Numbered from the stretch's first letter, positions 1 through 8,341 are shown. The stretch is 64,000 nucleotides of DNA from Bryobacterales bacterium (GCA_016716385.1 JADJWL010000006.1:124001-188000); one strand, 5' to 3'. The notes: generated from the letters alone by a model not told the origin. Made by a program: numbers and translations.

Positions 1-2
1 AA

Positions 3-263
3 ATTGCGCCGCCGGTAGATGCCGTCTTCGTGATGACACCGCCCGCCGGGACGCTGGACGCACTCGAGCGGTGCGGCACAGCGTCGATCCGGCGTGTGTG
101 GCTGTTTCGGGGCGCCGGTCAGGGCGCCGTCTCACCCGAAGTGGTGCGCCTCTGCGAGGAGCGCGGATGGAGCCTGGTGGCCGGGGAGTGCCCGCTGATG
201 TTCCTCCCCGGCGCCGGTTGGCTGCACCGGATCCACCGGTTCTTCCGCCACCCCGGGTACTAG
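3..263 (+). CDS. CoA-binding domain protein (C-terminal part, cut by window edge)
   Basis: The reading frame is open from the first bases of the window and ends at a TAG, so only about 86 C-terminal residues are present. The segment VDAVFVMTPP, then VWLFRGAGQGAVSPEVVRLC and GECPLMFLPG, resembles the second half of the Rossmann-type CoA-binding domain (CoA_binding_2), including the typical 'CPxMF' stretch near the end. Such proteins bind CoA or acyl-CoA, and their physiological role is mostly unknown. The gene converges on the enolase-type gene and its stop overlaps that gene's stop by a few bases. An internal ATG at 30 is probably not the real start because the frame continues upstream with family-like sequence. 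Confidence 0.6.
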   Translation: MAPPVDAVFVMTPPAGTLDALERCGTASIRRVWLFRGAGQGAVSPEVVRLCEERGWSLVAGECPLMFLPGAGWLHRIHRFFRHPGY

Positions 264-1504
264 CTGACGACTTCGAAATCCCAGCCGAAGCCAGGCTGGT
301 CCGAGGGGCGCGTGTAGATGCCTTCCGGTCCGCGCGTCAGTTGATTATCTTCCTCGTAGCGCTGGTAGACTTCCTTCGGTCCGCCCGGCGCCGGCATGAA
401 CATTTCTGCCCATGGACTGTGCGTCGTCGCCATAATGTAGTGGACGCTGTCCCGCGCGCCGCCGCCGTGGGGGATCACCGGGATGTCGTAGGCAGCGGCC
501 AATCCGCCGATCCGGCGCAGTTCGGTGAGGCCGCCGCACCAGTGGATGTCCGGCTGCCAGATTTCGGCGCCTTCGGTTTCCAGCAGGCGCCGGAAGCCGT
601 AGCGTGTGTACTCGTGCTCGCCCGTGACGATGCGCGTCGACTGGATCGCTTTGCGCAGGCGGCCGAATCCTTCGTAGTCGTACGGCTGCAGGCACTCTTC
701 CATCCAATACACCCGGTACGGCGCGAACATCTCCGCCATCTCGATGGTGTAGCGTTCGGTCCAGGCCATCCAGCAGTCGAGCATGATCTCGCCGTCGGGA
801 CCCAGCAGCGACCGCGTCCGCTTAACGAGTTCCACGTTCTTTCGCATACCCTCGCGCCCGTCGGCCGGACCGTGCGGGATGGCGAGCTTCAACATCTTGT
901 AGCCGAACTCGACGTGCTGCTCGAGGTCGTTGCCCGTGCAATAGGCCGGAATCCGGGGCTTCGTGGAACCGCCGAGCAGTTTGTACACCGGCATGCCAGC
1001 GGCCTTGCCGACGATGTCCCACAGCGCCAGGTCCACGCCGCTGATCGCGTTGATCGCGATGCCTTTCTGGCCGTAAGAGAGACTGGAGCGCCACAGGATG
1101 TCCCAGAGGCGCTCGATGTTGAACGGGTCTTCGTTGAGCAGCAACTTGGTGAAGTGCTTCTCCACCACCATGCCGCCGCCCGGACCGCCCTGCCCGTAGC
1201 CCTTGATCCCCTTGTCGGTCGTGATCTCGACCGTGAAACCGCCCATGGCCGGATCGCTCGCCATGAACAGCGAGCGCATCGCCTTGTACTCCGGGTAGAT
1301 CGACATCGGGTTGGCCACTTCGACCCGACCCGTTGACCACGACCCGGGGGCCGGTGTGTACGACGGGACCGGGCGCTTCGGCCGGGTCCGGACGAGGCGG
1401 ACTCCAGTGATCTTGAGGCCGGTCCGCTCGTTCTGGAACGGGAGCGCGGCAGGTGTGGCAAGGGCGGCGGCAGGCGCCATCCGGAACAGATCTCGACGAA
1501 GCAT
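260..1504 (-). CDS. Exported enolase-superfamily dehydratase, L-rhamnonate dehydratase-like
   Basis: A 414-residue mandelate racemase/muconate lactonizing-type protein. Residues 1-24 (MLRRDLFRMAPAAALATP..) form a signal peptide with a twin-arginine-like RRDLF, so export is likely. The capping domain follows, then the barrel with metal ligands Asp243 (LDCWM), Glu269 (WMEEC) and Glu296 (TGEHE), and a His at about 346 (IPHGG). The segments LDCWM, EECLQPYDYE, GEHEYTRYGFRRL and QPDIHWCGGLTEL match the L-rhamnonate dehydratase subgroup, which dehydrates sugar acids to 2-keto-3-deoxy acids. An exported member of this normally cytoplasmic family is unusual, so the substrate is not certain. The start lies 106 bp from a divergent tetR gene with tandem operators, so it may belong to that regulon. 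Confidence 0.85.
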   Translation of the reverse strand: MLRRDLFRMAPAAALATPAALPFQNERTGLKITGVRLVRTRPKRPVPSYTPAPGSWSTGRVEVANPMSIYPEYKAMRSLFMASDPAMGGFTVEITTDKGIKGYGQGGPGGGMVVEKHFTKLLLNEDPFNIERLWDILWRSSLSYGQKGIAINAISGVDLALWDIVGKAAGMPVYKLLGGSTKPRIPAYCTGNDLEQHVEFGYKMLKLAIPHGPADGREGMRKNVELVKRTRSLLGPDGEIMLDCWMAWTERYTIEMAEMFAPYRVYWMEECLQPYDYEGFGRLRKAIQSTRIVTGEHEYTRYGFRRLLETEGAEIWQPDIHWCGGLTELRRIGGLAAAYDIPVIPHGGGARDSVHYIMATTHSPWAEMFMPAPGGPKEVYQRYEEDNQLTRGPEGIYTRPSDQPGFGWDFEVVS

Positions 1505-1567
1505 CGCAGGTTCTCCTTGGGCACGATATCACGCTTCCGGCCGAGCGAGGAAGCGATCTTGACAGCA

Positions 1568-1602
1568 ATACCAACCAGTCGGTATGATACCAACTAGTTG
1601 GT
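1568..1602. promoter_or_regulatory. Tandem TetR-type operators
   Basis: Two adjacent palindromes lie directly before the tetR start. The left one (1568-1585) has ATACC/GGTAT outer arms and one mismatched pair. The right one (1589-1602, ACCAACTAGTTGGT) is a perfect 14-bp palindrome. Their centres are about 19 bp apart, close to two helical turns. The core resembles known TetR-family operators. Their position supports autoregulation of tetR and possibly control of the divergent enolase-type gene. The sites are seen in the sequence; the regulation is inferred. Confidence 0.7.
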
Positions 1603-1610
1603 CTAGCCTG

Positions 1611-2237
1611 ATGACTGCTTCCGCGACGGACTCGAAAACGAAGCTTCTCGATGCCGCCCTGCGGGTCTTCCGCGAAAAGGGATACAACGATTCGACGGTC
1701 GACGACCTGTGCCGTTCCGCGGGTGTAACGAAAGGCAGCTTCTTTCACCACTTCTCGAGCAAGGAAGATTTGGCGCTGGCTGCCGTTTCCCACTGGAATG
1801 CGGTGACGGGCTCGTTATTTGCGGGCGCACCGTACCAGCAACTCGCGGATCCGCGCAGCAAACTGCTGGCCTACATCGACTTCCGCGCCGCGTTGATCCA
1901 GGGAGCGGCACCGGAGTTCACCTGTCTGCTCGGGACGCTGGTGCAGGAGACGTTCGAGACCCACCCCGCGATCCGCGAGGCCTGCTGGTCCGGCATCGAG
2001 GGTCACGCCGCGACGCTGCTACCAGCGATTGAAGCAGCCCGCGCCCGTCACGCCCCCAACGCCAGTTGGGAGGCAAGGGGTCTGGCGCTCTATATGCAAT
2101 CTGTGCTGCAGGGTGCTTTCGTCCTTGCCAAGGCCGGTGGCGACGGGTCTGTCGTGATCGAATCGATCAGCCACCTGCGCCGGTATGTGGAGAGCCTACT
2201 TCCAATCAAGCCTGAAGGAGATTCCTATGACGATTGA
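1611..2237 (+). CDS. TetR/AcrR-family transcriptional regulator
   Basis: A 208-residue protein. The N-terminal TetR DNA-binding domain spans about residues 8-55 (KLLDAALRVFREKGYNDSTVDDLCRSAGVTK with the FFHHFSSKEDL turn). An effector-binding alpha-helical domain follows. An upstream in-frame ATG at 1584 lies inside the operator palindromes and would add nine atypical residues, so the ATG at 1611 is preferred. The gene overlaps the next gene by 11 bp, with that gene's Shine-Dalgarno (AAGGAG) inside the tetR end, so the three genes tetR-VOC-VOC are coupled. It probably represses its own operon. The ligand is unknown. Confidence 0.88.
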   Translation: MTASATDSKTKLLDAALRVFREKGYNDSTVDDLCRSAGVTKGSFFHHFSSKEDLALAAVSHWNAVTGSLFAGAPYQQLADPRSKLLAYIDFRAALIQGAAPEFTCLLGTLVQETFETHPAIREACWSGIEGHAATLLPAIEAARARHAPNASWEARGLALYMQSVLQGAFVLAKAGGDGSVVIESISHLRRYVESLLPIKPEGDSYDD

Positions 2238-2664
2238 ACCATATCTGTTTTTTGACGGCCGCTGTGAAGAAGCGCTCGGCTTCTACCAGCGCGCACTCGG
2301 CGCCCGGGTGGAAATGCTCATGCGCTTCAGCGAGAGCCCCGATCCGGTGCCCGAGGGCCAGCTTCCGGAGGGCTCGGAGGACAAAGTCATGCATGCCAGT
2401 TTCGTTGTCGGTGGCGCACGTGTGATGGTCTCCGACGGCGGTTGTATGACGGGCCACGCCCCCCAGGGCTTCGCACTCTCGCTCGCCACGCCCACCGAGG
2501 CTGAAGCTCACGACCTGTTCAACGCTCTCACCGAGGGCGGGCAGGTGGGTATGCCCATCGGCAAGACGTTCTGGTCGCCCTGCTTCGGCATGGTCACCGA
2601 CCGATTCGGTGTGCAATGGATGGTGACGGTCGCCGAACCCGATGCCCCTGGAGGGCTGGCGTGA
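2227..2664 (+). CDS. VOC-family protein, PhnB/glyoxalase-like
   Basis: A 145-residue protein beginning MTIEPYLFFDGRCEEALGFYQ, the PhnB-like ('3-demethylubiquinone methyltransferase-like') VOC fold of two beta-alpha-beta-beta-beta modules. The C-terminal GMVTDRFGVQWMV segment is also typical. The start is fixed by AAGGAG at 2215-2220. VOC proteins cover glyoxalase, dioxygenase and drug-binding functions, and no specific reaction can be assigned here. Co-expression with a TetR regulator suggests a role in stress or xenobiotic response. Despite the common database name, ubiquinone methylation is unlikely. Confidence 0.85.
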   Translation: MTIEPYLFFDGRCEEALGFYQRALGARVEMLMRFSESPDPVPEGQLPEGSEDKVMHASFVVGGARVMVSDGGCMTGHAPQGFALSLATPTEAEAHDLFNALTEGGQVGMPIGKTFWSPCFGMVTDRFGVQWMVTVAEPDAPGGLA

Positions 2665-3134
2665 ACGTAATCCCAAAGATTTCACCCCATTTGTGGTTCG
2701 ACAAGGAAGCCCGGGAGGCTGCCGAGTTCTACTGCTCGCTGTTTCCATATTCGCGGATCATTGCCGTGACCCGGGTTCCGGATACGCCCTCCGGAGACAC
2801 TGACGTGGTCGAGTTCGAACTCGCCGGACAGTACTTTCAAGCGATCAGCGCGGGACCGCACTTCCGGTTTACCGAGGCCATTTCCTTTGTGGTGCGCTGC
2901 GACACCCAGGACGAAATCGATTACTACTGGCAGGCGCTTTCCGCGGTCCCCGAAGCGGAGCAGTGCGGCTGGCTCAAGGATCGTTTCGGCTTGTCGTGGC
3001 AGATCGTCCCGGCGGCAATGATCGAGATGATGCGCTCGGGCGATTCGGCTGGAATCGCGCGCGTAACCCAAGCCTTCCTGAAGATGAAAAAGTTCGACCT
3101 TGCCGCGCTGACGGCTGCCTACCGCGGCGTCTGA
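2661..3134 (+). CDS. Second VOC-family protein, PhnB-like
   Basis: A 157-residue protein starting at GTG 2661, which overlaps the previous stop by 4 bp (GTGA). The start VNVIPKISPHLWFDKEAREAAEFYCSLFPYSRI and the later CGWLKDRFGLSWQIVPAAMIEMM are signatures of the PhnB-like VOC subgroup annotated as 3-demethylubiquinone-9 3-methyltransferase. It is a divergent paralogue of the preceding gene and longer at the C-terminus. Tight coupling with tetR suggests shared regulation. The precise function is unknown. The protein could act alone or pair with its neighbour, since VOC domains commonly dimerise. Confidence 0.85.
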   Translation: MNVIPKISPHLWFDKEAREAAEFYCSLFPYSRIIAVTRVPDTPSGDTDVVEFELAGQYFQAISAGPHFRFTEAISFVVRCDTQDEIDYYWQALSAVPEAEQCGWLKDRFGLSWQIVPAAMIEMMRSGDSAGIARVTQAFLKMKKFDLAALTAAYRGV

Positions 3135-3155
3135 GACTGAGGATTACTTAGCGAT

Positions 3156-3229
3156 TGGCTGGGAGGCAGGGACTCGAACCCCGATACGCAGATCCAGAGT
3201 CTGCAGTCTTACCATTAGACGACCTCCCA
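3156..3229 (-). tRNA. tRNA-Gln (CTG anticodon)
   Basis: On the minus strand a 74-nt cloverleaf can be folded. The 7-bp acceptor stem is TGGGAGG/CCTCCCA with an encoded 3' CCA. The anticodon stem GCAGA/TCTGC encloses loop CTCTGGA, giving anticodon CUG. The T-arm carries GTTCGAGTC. A 5' T and a TGGG start are typical of bacterial glutamine tRNAs. It lies between the second VOC gene and the S9 peptidase gene. Confidence 0.95.
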
Positions 3230-3252
3230 GAATCTCCTTTAATGTTATCACG

Positions 3253-5415
3253 CTATTGCGGGACCGTGGCGAGGATCGCGTCCCAGTCGAGCCAGGTTTC
3301 CTTCCCCCGGAGCCACTTTTCAAACCAGCCGAACTCGCTTGCCATCTTCACGTACTGATAGCGCGGCTCCGTGATCCCGTGCCCCATGTCAGGGTAGACC
3401 AGGAATTCGGTCGGGACTCCCAGCTTCTTGAGCGCCATGTAGAGCTCTTCGCTCTGCGGCCTTGGGACACGCAGGTCGTCCGCCCCTACGTGAATCAGGG
3501 TCGGCGTTTTCGCATTCCGGATGTACTTGAGCGGGGACACCTCGACGTAGTGGTCCCAGTTCTCCCACGGCTTGCCCTTGAAGTAGAACTCCCGCGTGGA
3601 CTGCATATCGGTCTGACCGTACATGGAGATCCAGTTCACCGCTCCCGCGCCGGAGGAAATCGCCTTGAAGCGGTCCGTATGGGTTAAAGTCCAATTGGAC
3701 CAGTGCCCGCCGGCGCTCCAGCCCATCATGCCTAGCTTGTCCGGATCGGCCAAACCGCGCCGGACCAGTTCGTCGACGCCGGTCATGATGTCGTCGAAGC
3801 CCTGGCGGAAGTAGTCACCGGCGATCTGCATCCGGAAACGCTCGCCGTAGTTGGTCGAGCCGCGGTAGTTCGGCTGGAAGACCAGGTAGCCGTTCCCGGC
3901 GAACACGTGCACGTACGTGCTATAGGTCGCTGGAAAGCCGTTGACATAGGCGCCGGCCGGTCCGCCGTGGATCTGCACGATGAGGGGATAGCGTTTCCCT
4001 GGTTCGTAGCCTGCCGGCTTGACCAGCACGCCTTCCACTCTCTCGCCGTCGGACGCCTTCCATTGAAATGCCTCGTAGGCGCCGAGGGCGAACTCGTCCA
4101 TCTGCGGATTGGCGGCGGACAGCCGGTTCCAGCGGGCGGGCGCTCCGAGGTCTGCCGCGCGTGCCAGGAAATACTCCCGCGGCTTGTCCGGAGCCTCAGC
4201 CGCCAGCAGGTAGGCGCCGGTCTCATGATGATAGGATGCCGCCACGACGCCGGTGTGGCTGGTCAGCGAGCGCACTTCGCCGGAGGGCCAGTCGATCGCG
4301 TACAGGTTGCGGTTCAGCCCAACCCCGGCGACGAAGTGCAGGCTGCGCGAGTCCTTGCTCCAGGCGAGGTCACCGACATCGTAGTCCCAGCCCCCGGGCA
4401 GCATCTTCCACTCGCCGCCCGAAGTGGCTCGGACCCACGCCCGGGCACGGCGGAACGGCTGGAAATCCTCGGCTGCGGTCAGAGCTACCCAGCGTCCGTC
4501 GGGAGAGACAGCCGGCAGCGATTCGCTCGTCCGGTTGTCCGTGAGGCGCTCGACGCGCCCGGTGGATGCTTCCACAAGGTACGCTTCCTGCTCGTACACG
4601 CCGTCGGGCCCTTGGGCATAACGGCTGGTGGACCGGCCGAGGAACGTGATCCAGGCGCCGTCACGCGACACCTGAAAGCTCTGGACCGAGTACGCCTCGC
4701 CCGATGTGATTTGGTTCGGCGCGCCTCCCTCCAGCGGCGTCTGCCACAGGTGCACCTGGGGCTGGGGGGCATCGGTGTGGCGCACGTCAAACTTCAGTTC
4801 GATCCGCTTGCGAGCGGTCGCGGGCAGGGTGTCGGGCGCGGTGAAGTACAGCTTCGAGGAATCCGGCGCCCAGGCGAACGCGTCAATGCCGGTTTCATGG
4901 CTCGTCAGGGCCCGCACGGCGCCGGCCGCCAGGTCGCGCAAGTAGATCTGCGCACTCTCCGGCGTCCCTGCCAGATAAGCCAGCCAGCGGCCGTCGCGGC
5001 TGAACGCATAGGACCGCACGGCCGAGCGGGCGCCGCCCTTCAGGTCGGCGGAAACGCGCTGCGCTTCGCCGCCCCCGGCGGACATCAGGTAGAGCTGATT
5101 CGGCCCTTCCCGGTCGGAGAGGAAAGCAAATGACCGCCCGTCCATGGCGAAGCGCGGGTCGCGCTCATTCTTCCCCTTGGTGAACGTCATCCGGCGCGCG
5201 GGTCCGCCGCCGGTCTCCGCGACGTAGAGATCCGTGAAGCGCTTCCCTTCCTTCCAGTCCAACTCGTCGATTGCGTAGACAAAGGACTGTCCATCCTGCG
5301 AAAGGCCCCCACCCTGGACCGAGCGCAATTCCAGCACATCGAGGAAGGTCATCGGGCGCGGCGCCGCCGCGGCAACGGCGACCGCCAACCACGCAATCGA
5401 AAGCGCGATCTTCAC
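3253..5415 (-). CDS. S9-family serine peptidase (dipeptidyl/acylaminoacyl-peptidase type)
   Basis: A 720-residue secreted peptidase from GTG 5415 (preceded by GAGGA), which gives a good signal peptide (VKIALSIAWLAVAVAAAAP). An earlier in-frame start at 5493 would run through the end of the adenylate kinase gene. An N-terminal WD40-like beta-propeller (about residues 30-430) with repeats such as SRDGRWLAYL and SPDGRWVALT precedes an alpha/beta-hydrolase domain. Its catalytic triad is Ser at about 567 in GWSAGG, Asp in GADDLRVP at about 644, and His in DMGHGI at about 676. The family cleaves short peptides, often after proline, in the periplasm or outside the cell. It lies 10 bp downstream of the adenylate kinase gene. 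Confidence 0.9.
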   Translation of the reverse strand: MKIALSIAWLAVAVAAAAPRPMTFLDVLELRSVQGGGLSQDGQSFVYAIDELDWKEGKRFTDLYVAETGGGPARRMTFTKGKNERDPRFAMDGRSFAFLSDREGPNQLYLMSAGGGEAQRVSADLKGGARSAVRSYAFSRDGRWLAYLAGTPESAQIYLRDLAAGAVRALTSHETGIDAFAWAPDSSKLYFTAPDTLPATARKRIELKFDVRHTDAPQPQVHLWQTPLEGGAPNQITSGEAYSVQSFQVSRDGAWITFLGRSTSRYAQGPDGVYEQEAYLVEASTGRVERLTDNRTSESLPAVSPDGRWVALTAAEDFQPFRRARAWVRATSGGEWKMLPGGWDYDVGDLAWSKDSRSLHFVAGVGLNRNLYAIDWPSGEVRSLTSHTGVVAASYHHETGAYLLAAEAPDKPREYFLARAADLGAPARWNRLSAANPQMDEFALGAYEAFQWKASDGERVEGVLVKPAGYEPGKRYPLIVQIHGGPAGAYVNGFPATYSTYVHVFAGNGYLVFQPNYRGSTNYGERFRMQIAGDYFRQGFDDIMTGVDELVRRGLADPDKLGMMGWSAGGHWSNWTLTHTDRFKAISSGAGAVNWISMYGQTDMQSTREFYFKGKPWENWDHYVEVSPLKYIRNAKTPTLIHVGADDLRVPRPQSEELYMALKKLGVPTEFLVYPDMGHGITEPRYQYVKMASEFGWFEKWLRGKETWLDWDAILATVPQ

Positions 5416-5425
5416 TGGTTCGTCC

Positions 5426-6052
5426 TCATTTCGCCATGACAGCCTCGGCCGTCCACTCCGTCTCCTGCTGCTCGCGTGAGATCGGGAGACCAAGGCGCGT
5501 ACAGATATCGAGATGGATCTCCTTGATCGACCGCGCCGCGGGCACCGTGATCAGCATCCCGCGCTCTTCATAGAGGCGGAGCAACGGCCTGGTCTTTTCG
5601 TGGTATTCGCTGAGGCGCACGCGGAGCGCTTCCGCATTGTCGTCGGCGCGCTTGGTGAACCCGCTGCCTTCACCCATCCGGGCCCGGAACGAGATCCGCT
5701 CCTGCACCAGGTCGTCCGGGATATTCAGATAGATCACGCGGTCCAGGTTCCAGTTCTCGAACAGGTACTCCGCCTGGCCGCGCGTCCGGGGAAATCCGTC
5801 AAGCACAAAGCCGTAGTTCCAGTCGTGGTCCTCAAGGCGGCGGCGCACTACCTCCTCCACAATCTCGTCCGGAACCAGCCGTCCTTCGTCGGTGATGCGC
5901 TTGATCCGCGCCGCGAGCTTGGTGTGGTGCGCGACGTTCCACCGGAAGATGTCCCCAATCGAGATGTGAACGAAATCGTAGGACTGGCAAAGCAGTTTCG
6001 CCTGCGTGCCTTTGCCGGAGCCTTGGGGACCCACCATAATGTATTTGTGCAT
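5426..6052 (-). CDS. adk: Adenylate kinase-like nucleoside monophosphate kinase
   Basis: A 208-residue P-loop kinase. Walker A is GPQGSGKGT at 8-16, the NMP-binding segment contains ISIGDIFRW, and DGFPRTRGQAEYL is the conserved 'DGFPR' motif. The LID region (ISFRARMGEGSGFTKRADDN) is short and lacks the Cys/zinc-binding lobe of long bacterial adenylate kinases, so it resembles the short type. It would interconvert AMP+ATP and 2 ADP. It sits before an S9 peptidase gene and is divergent from the polyphosphate kinase operon, not in a ribosomal protein operon, so it may be a second adenylate kinase. The ADP/AMP link to the neighbouring polyP kinases is suggestive. Confidence 0.8.
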   Translation of the reverse strand: MHKYIMVGPQGSGKGTQAKLLCQSYDFVHISIGDIFRWNVAHHTKLAARIKRITDEGRLVPDEIVEEVVRRRLEDHDWNYGFVLDGFPRTRGQAEYLFENWNLDRVIYLNIPDDLVQERISFRARMGEGSGFTKRADDNAEALRVRLSEYHEKTRPLLRLYEERGMLITVPAARSIKEIHLDICTRLGLPISREQQETEWTAEAVMAK

Positions 6053-6112
6053 AGGCGTGGCGTGCTATCGTGATTAGTTAAACTGTAACGCACTCCACGG
6101 CTTCGCTTCCGG

Positions 6113-6142
6113 GCCGTACCGGCGCCTCCCAGGCGGTACGGC
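6113..6142. promoter_or_regulatory. Inverted repeat in the ppk1 leader
   Basis: GCCGTACCG (6113-6121) and CGGTACGGC (6134-6142) are perfect 9-bp inverted arms separated by 12 bases, ending 14 bp before the ppk1 start. It could be an operator or an RNA hairpin that controls translation of the polyP operon. No matching regulator is recognisable. Confidence 0.45.
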
Positions 6143-6156
6143 GCAGAGAATCCACC

Positions 6157-8337
6157 TTGCGCAAGATGCGTCACACAGCACCGGCCCGTTCCTCCCGGAG
6201 AGTGAAGAGCGCAACCGTGCGGCCGTTCCCTGTTCCAGCGCCGGAGGAGGCCGTCGACGCGTTGCGCGATCCGTCCCTCTATATCAACCGCGAACTGAGC
6301 CTGCTCGAATTTCAGCGGCGCGTCCTCGAGGAGGCGATGGATCCTGGCAATCCGTTGCTCGAACGCGTCAAGTTTCTCGCGATCGTTTCCTCGAACCTGG
6401 ACGAGTTCTTCATGGTCCGGGTTGCCGGCCTGATGCACCAGGTCGATGCCGGCATCCTCGACGTCGGTCCGGACGGCATGCCGCCGCGCGAGCAGTTGGA
6501 CGCGATCCGGGACGTGGTGATGACTCTTTGCGCCCAGCAGGAGGATCACTTCGAAGAGGAATTGCGGCCCGCCCTGGCCAAGGCCGGCATTGAGATCCTT
6601 GACTACACTGATTTGACCGAAGCCCAGCGGGGCCGAGCCGACGCCTATTTCCAGCACAGCGTCTTTCCGGTTCTGACGCCGCTGGCTTTCGATCCGGGCC
6701 GCCCGTTCCCCCACATCTCCAATCTCAGCCTGAACTTCGCCGTTTCGATCCGCGACCACCGGGGTATCGACCAGTTTGCCCGGCTGAAGGTGCCGCACAC
6801 GCTCCAACAGTTGGTCCCGGTCCACGCGCAGCAGGACGGCAAGACGAGGGCAGGGAAGCCCCATGCCTGTGTCTGGCTCGAACAGTTGATCCGCGCCAAC
6901 CTGGCGTCGTTGTTCCCAGGTATGGAGGTCGTGCAGGCTCACGTATTCCATGTCACGCGCGACGCGGAAATGGCCATTCAGGAACTGGAGGCGGCGGATC
7001 TGCTCGAGACGATCGAAGAGGGAGTGCGGCAGAGGCGCTTCAACAGCGTTGTGCGATTGAAGGTGAACGAAGAGATGCCGGGAAGCCTGCTCGACATCCT
7101 CGTCAACAACCTCGAGGTGGAACGGTGGCAAGTCTACCGCCAGAAGAGCAACTTGTCGCTTGGCCGCCTGATGGCGCTTGCCGCTCTCGACCGTCCGGAC
7201 CTCAAGGACCTCGCGTTTCTCCCGCGCGTCCATCCCGCCCTCGACCCGAAGACCGAGGAGGATCTGTTCGCCGCGTTCCGCCGCGGCGATATTCTGCTGC
7301 ATCACCCGTTCGACTCCTTTCAGCCCGTCGTCGACTTCCTCCGCCAGGCGGCGCGCGACCCTCAGGTGCTGGCGATCAAGATGACGCTCTACCGGGTGGG
7401 GCGCAACTCCCCGGTGGTCGAGGCGCTTCTCGACGCCATGGAGCACGGCAAAGAGGTCGCCGTGCTGGTGGAACTCAAGGCGCGCTTTGACGAGGAAAGC
7501 AACATCGAGTGGGCGCGCCAGTTGGAGCGGCAGGGCGTCCATGTCGTCTACGGCCTGGTCGGTTTGAAGATCCACTCCAAGGTCGCGCTGGTGGTGCGCC
7601 GCGAAGGAAAGGTGATCCGCCGCTATGTGCACCTCGCCACCGGCAACTACAATCCGGTGACAGCGCACCTGTACACGGATCTCGGCCTGTTCACGGCGGA
7701 CGAACAGATTGGCGCCGATGCCACCGACCTGTTCAACTACTTGACGGGCTATTCGGCCAAACGCGACTACCGGAAACTGCTGGTGGCGCCGATCAATTTG
7801 CGCTCCTGCCTGGAGACGCTCGTCCGGCGTGAGATCGAACACCAGAGGAACGGCCGTTCGGGCCACCTGGTCCTGAAGACGAACGCGCTCGTGGACGGGC
7901 GGATGATCCGCCTGCTGTACGAAGCCTCGCAGGCCGGGGTGCAGGTGGATCTGATTGTCCGCGGGATCTGTTGCTTGCGTCCCGGTGTCCCGGGCGTCAG
8001 TGAGAATATCCGGGTGCGCAGCATCGTCGGCAGGTTCCTGGAGCACAGCAGGATTTACTATTTCAAGAACGGCGGTGCGCCGGAGATCTATGCGGGCAGC
8101 GCGGACCTGATGCCCCGCAACATCGACCGCCGCGTCGAGGTCCTGTTCCCTGTCACCGATGAGGCGATGGTGAGCCACTTGGTCGAGGTCGTCCTTCGCG
8201 CATACCTGACGGACAATGTCAAAGCGCGCCACCTGGAGTCTTCCGGACGCTACAGCCGCGGGGCCGGGAGTCCGGGAGAGGAACCGGTCGACTGCCAGGC
8301 GAGCCTGGTTGGGCCGGCCGGTGCGCGCGCCGGGTGA
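6157..8337 (+). CDS. ppk1: Polyphosphate kinase 1
   Basis: A 726-residue PPK1 (usual length about 690-720) that reversibly makes long-chain polyphosphate from ATP. The N and head domains start at YINRELSLLEFQRRVLEEA and contain SSNLDEFFMVRVAGL. Two phospholipase-D-like domains follow. The phosphohistidine position is His473 in LKIHSKVALV, with RYVHLATGNYNPVTA after it and NGGAPEIYAGSADLMPRNIDRRVEVLFP near the end. The start is TTG 6157, with an in-frame ATG at 6166 as an alternative. The first 30 residues are basic and poorly conserved. It is the first gene of a four-gene operon with two PPK2 genes and a phosphoesterase, and a 9-bp inverted repeat lies in its leader. Confidence 0.95.
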   Translation: MRKMRHTAPARSSRRVKSATVRPFPVPAPEEAVDALRDPSLYINRELSLLEFQRRVLEEAMDPGNPLLERVKFLAIVSSNLDEFFMVRVAGLMHQVDAGILDVGPDGMPPREQLDAIRDVVMTLCAQQEDHFEEELRPALAKAGIEILDYTDLTEAQRGRADAYFQHSVFPVLTPLAFDPGRPFPHISNLSLNFAVSIRDHRGIDQFARLKVPHTLQQLVPVHAQQDGKTRAGKPHACVWLEQLIRANLASLFPGMEVVQAHVFHVTRDAEMAIQELEAADLLETIEEGVRQRRFNSVVRLKVNEEMPGSLLDILVNNLEVERWQVYRQKSNLSLGRLMALAALDRPDLKDLAFLPRVHPALDPKTEEDLFAAFRRGDILLHHPFDSFQPVVDFLRQAARDPQVLAIKMTLYRVGRNSPVVEALLDAMEHGKEVAVLVELKARFDEESNIEWARQLERQGVHVVYGLVGLKIHSKVALVVRREGKVIRRYVHLATGNYNPVTAHLYTDLGLFTADEQIGADATDLFNYLTGYSAKRDYRKLLVAPINLRSCLETLVRREIEHQRNGRSGHLVLKTNALVDGRMIRLLYEASQAGVQVDLIVRGICCLRPGVPGVSENIRVRSIVGRFLEHSRIYYFKNGGAPEIYAGSADLMPRNIDRRVEVLFPVTDEAMVSHLVEVVLRAYLTDNVKARHLESSGRYSRGAGSPGEEPVDCQASLVGPAGARAG

Positions 8338-8341
8338 ACCG

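Noticed and set aside
71..1336. 421-codon open frame antisense to the enolase-type gene
   Set aside because: The minus-strand protein has a complete metal site. The plus-strand product is Arg/Val/His-rich with no domain.
1584..1610. Earlier ATG start for tetR
   Set aside because: It lies inside the operator palindromes and adds nine residues that do not look like TetR family sequence. ATG 1611 gives a standard N-terminus.
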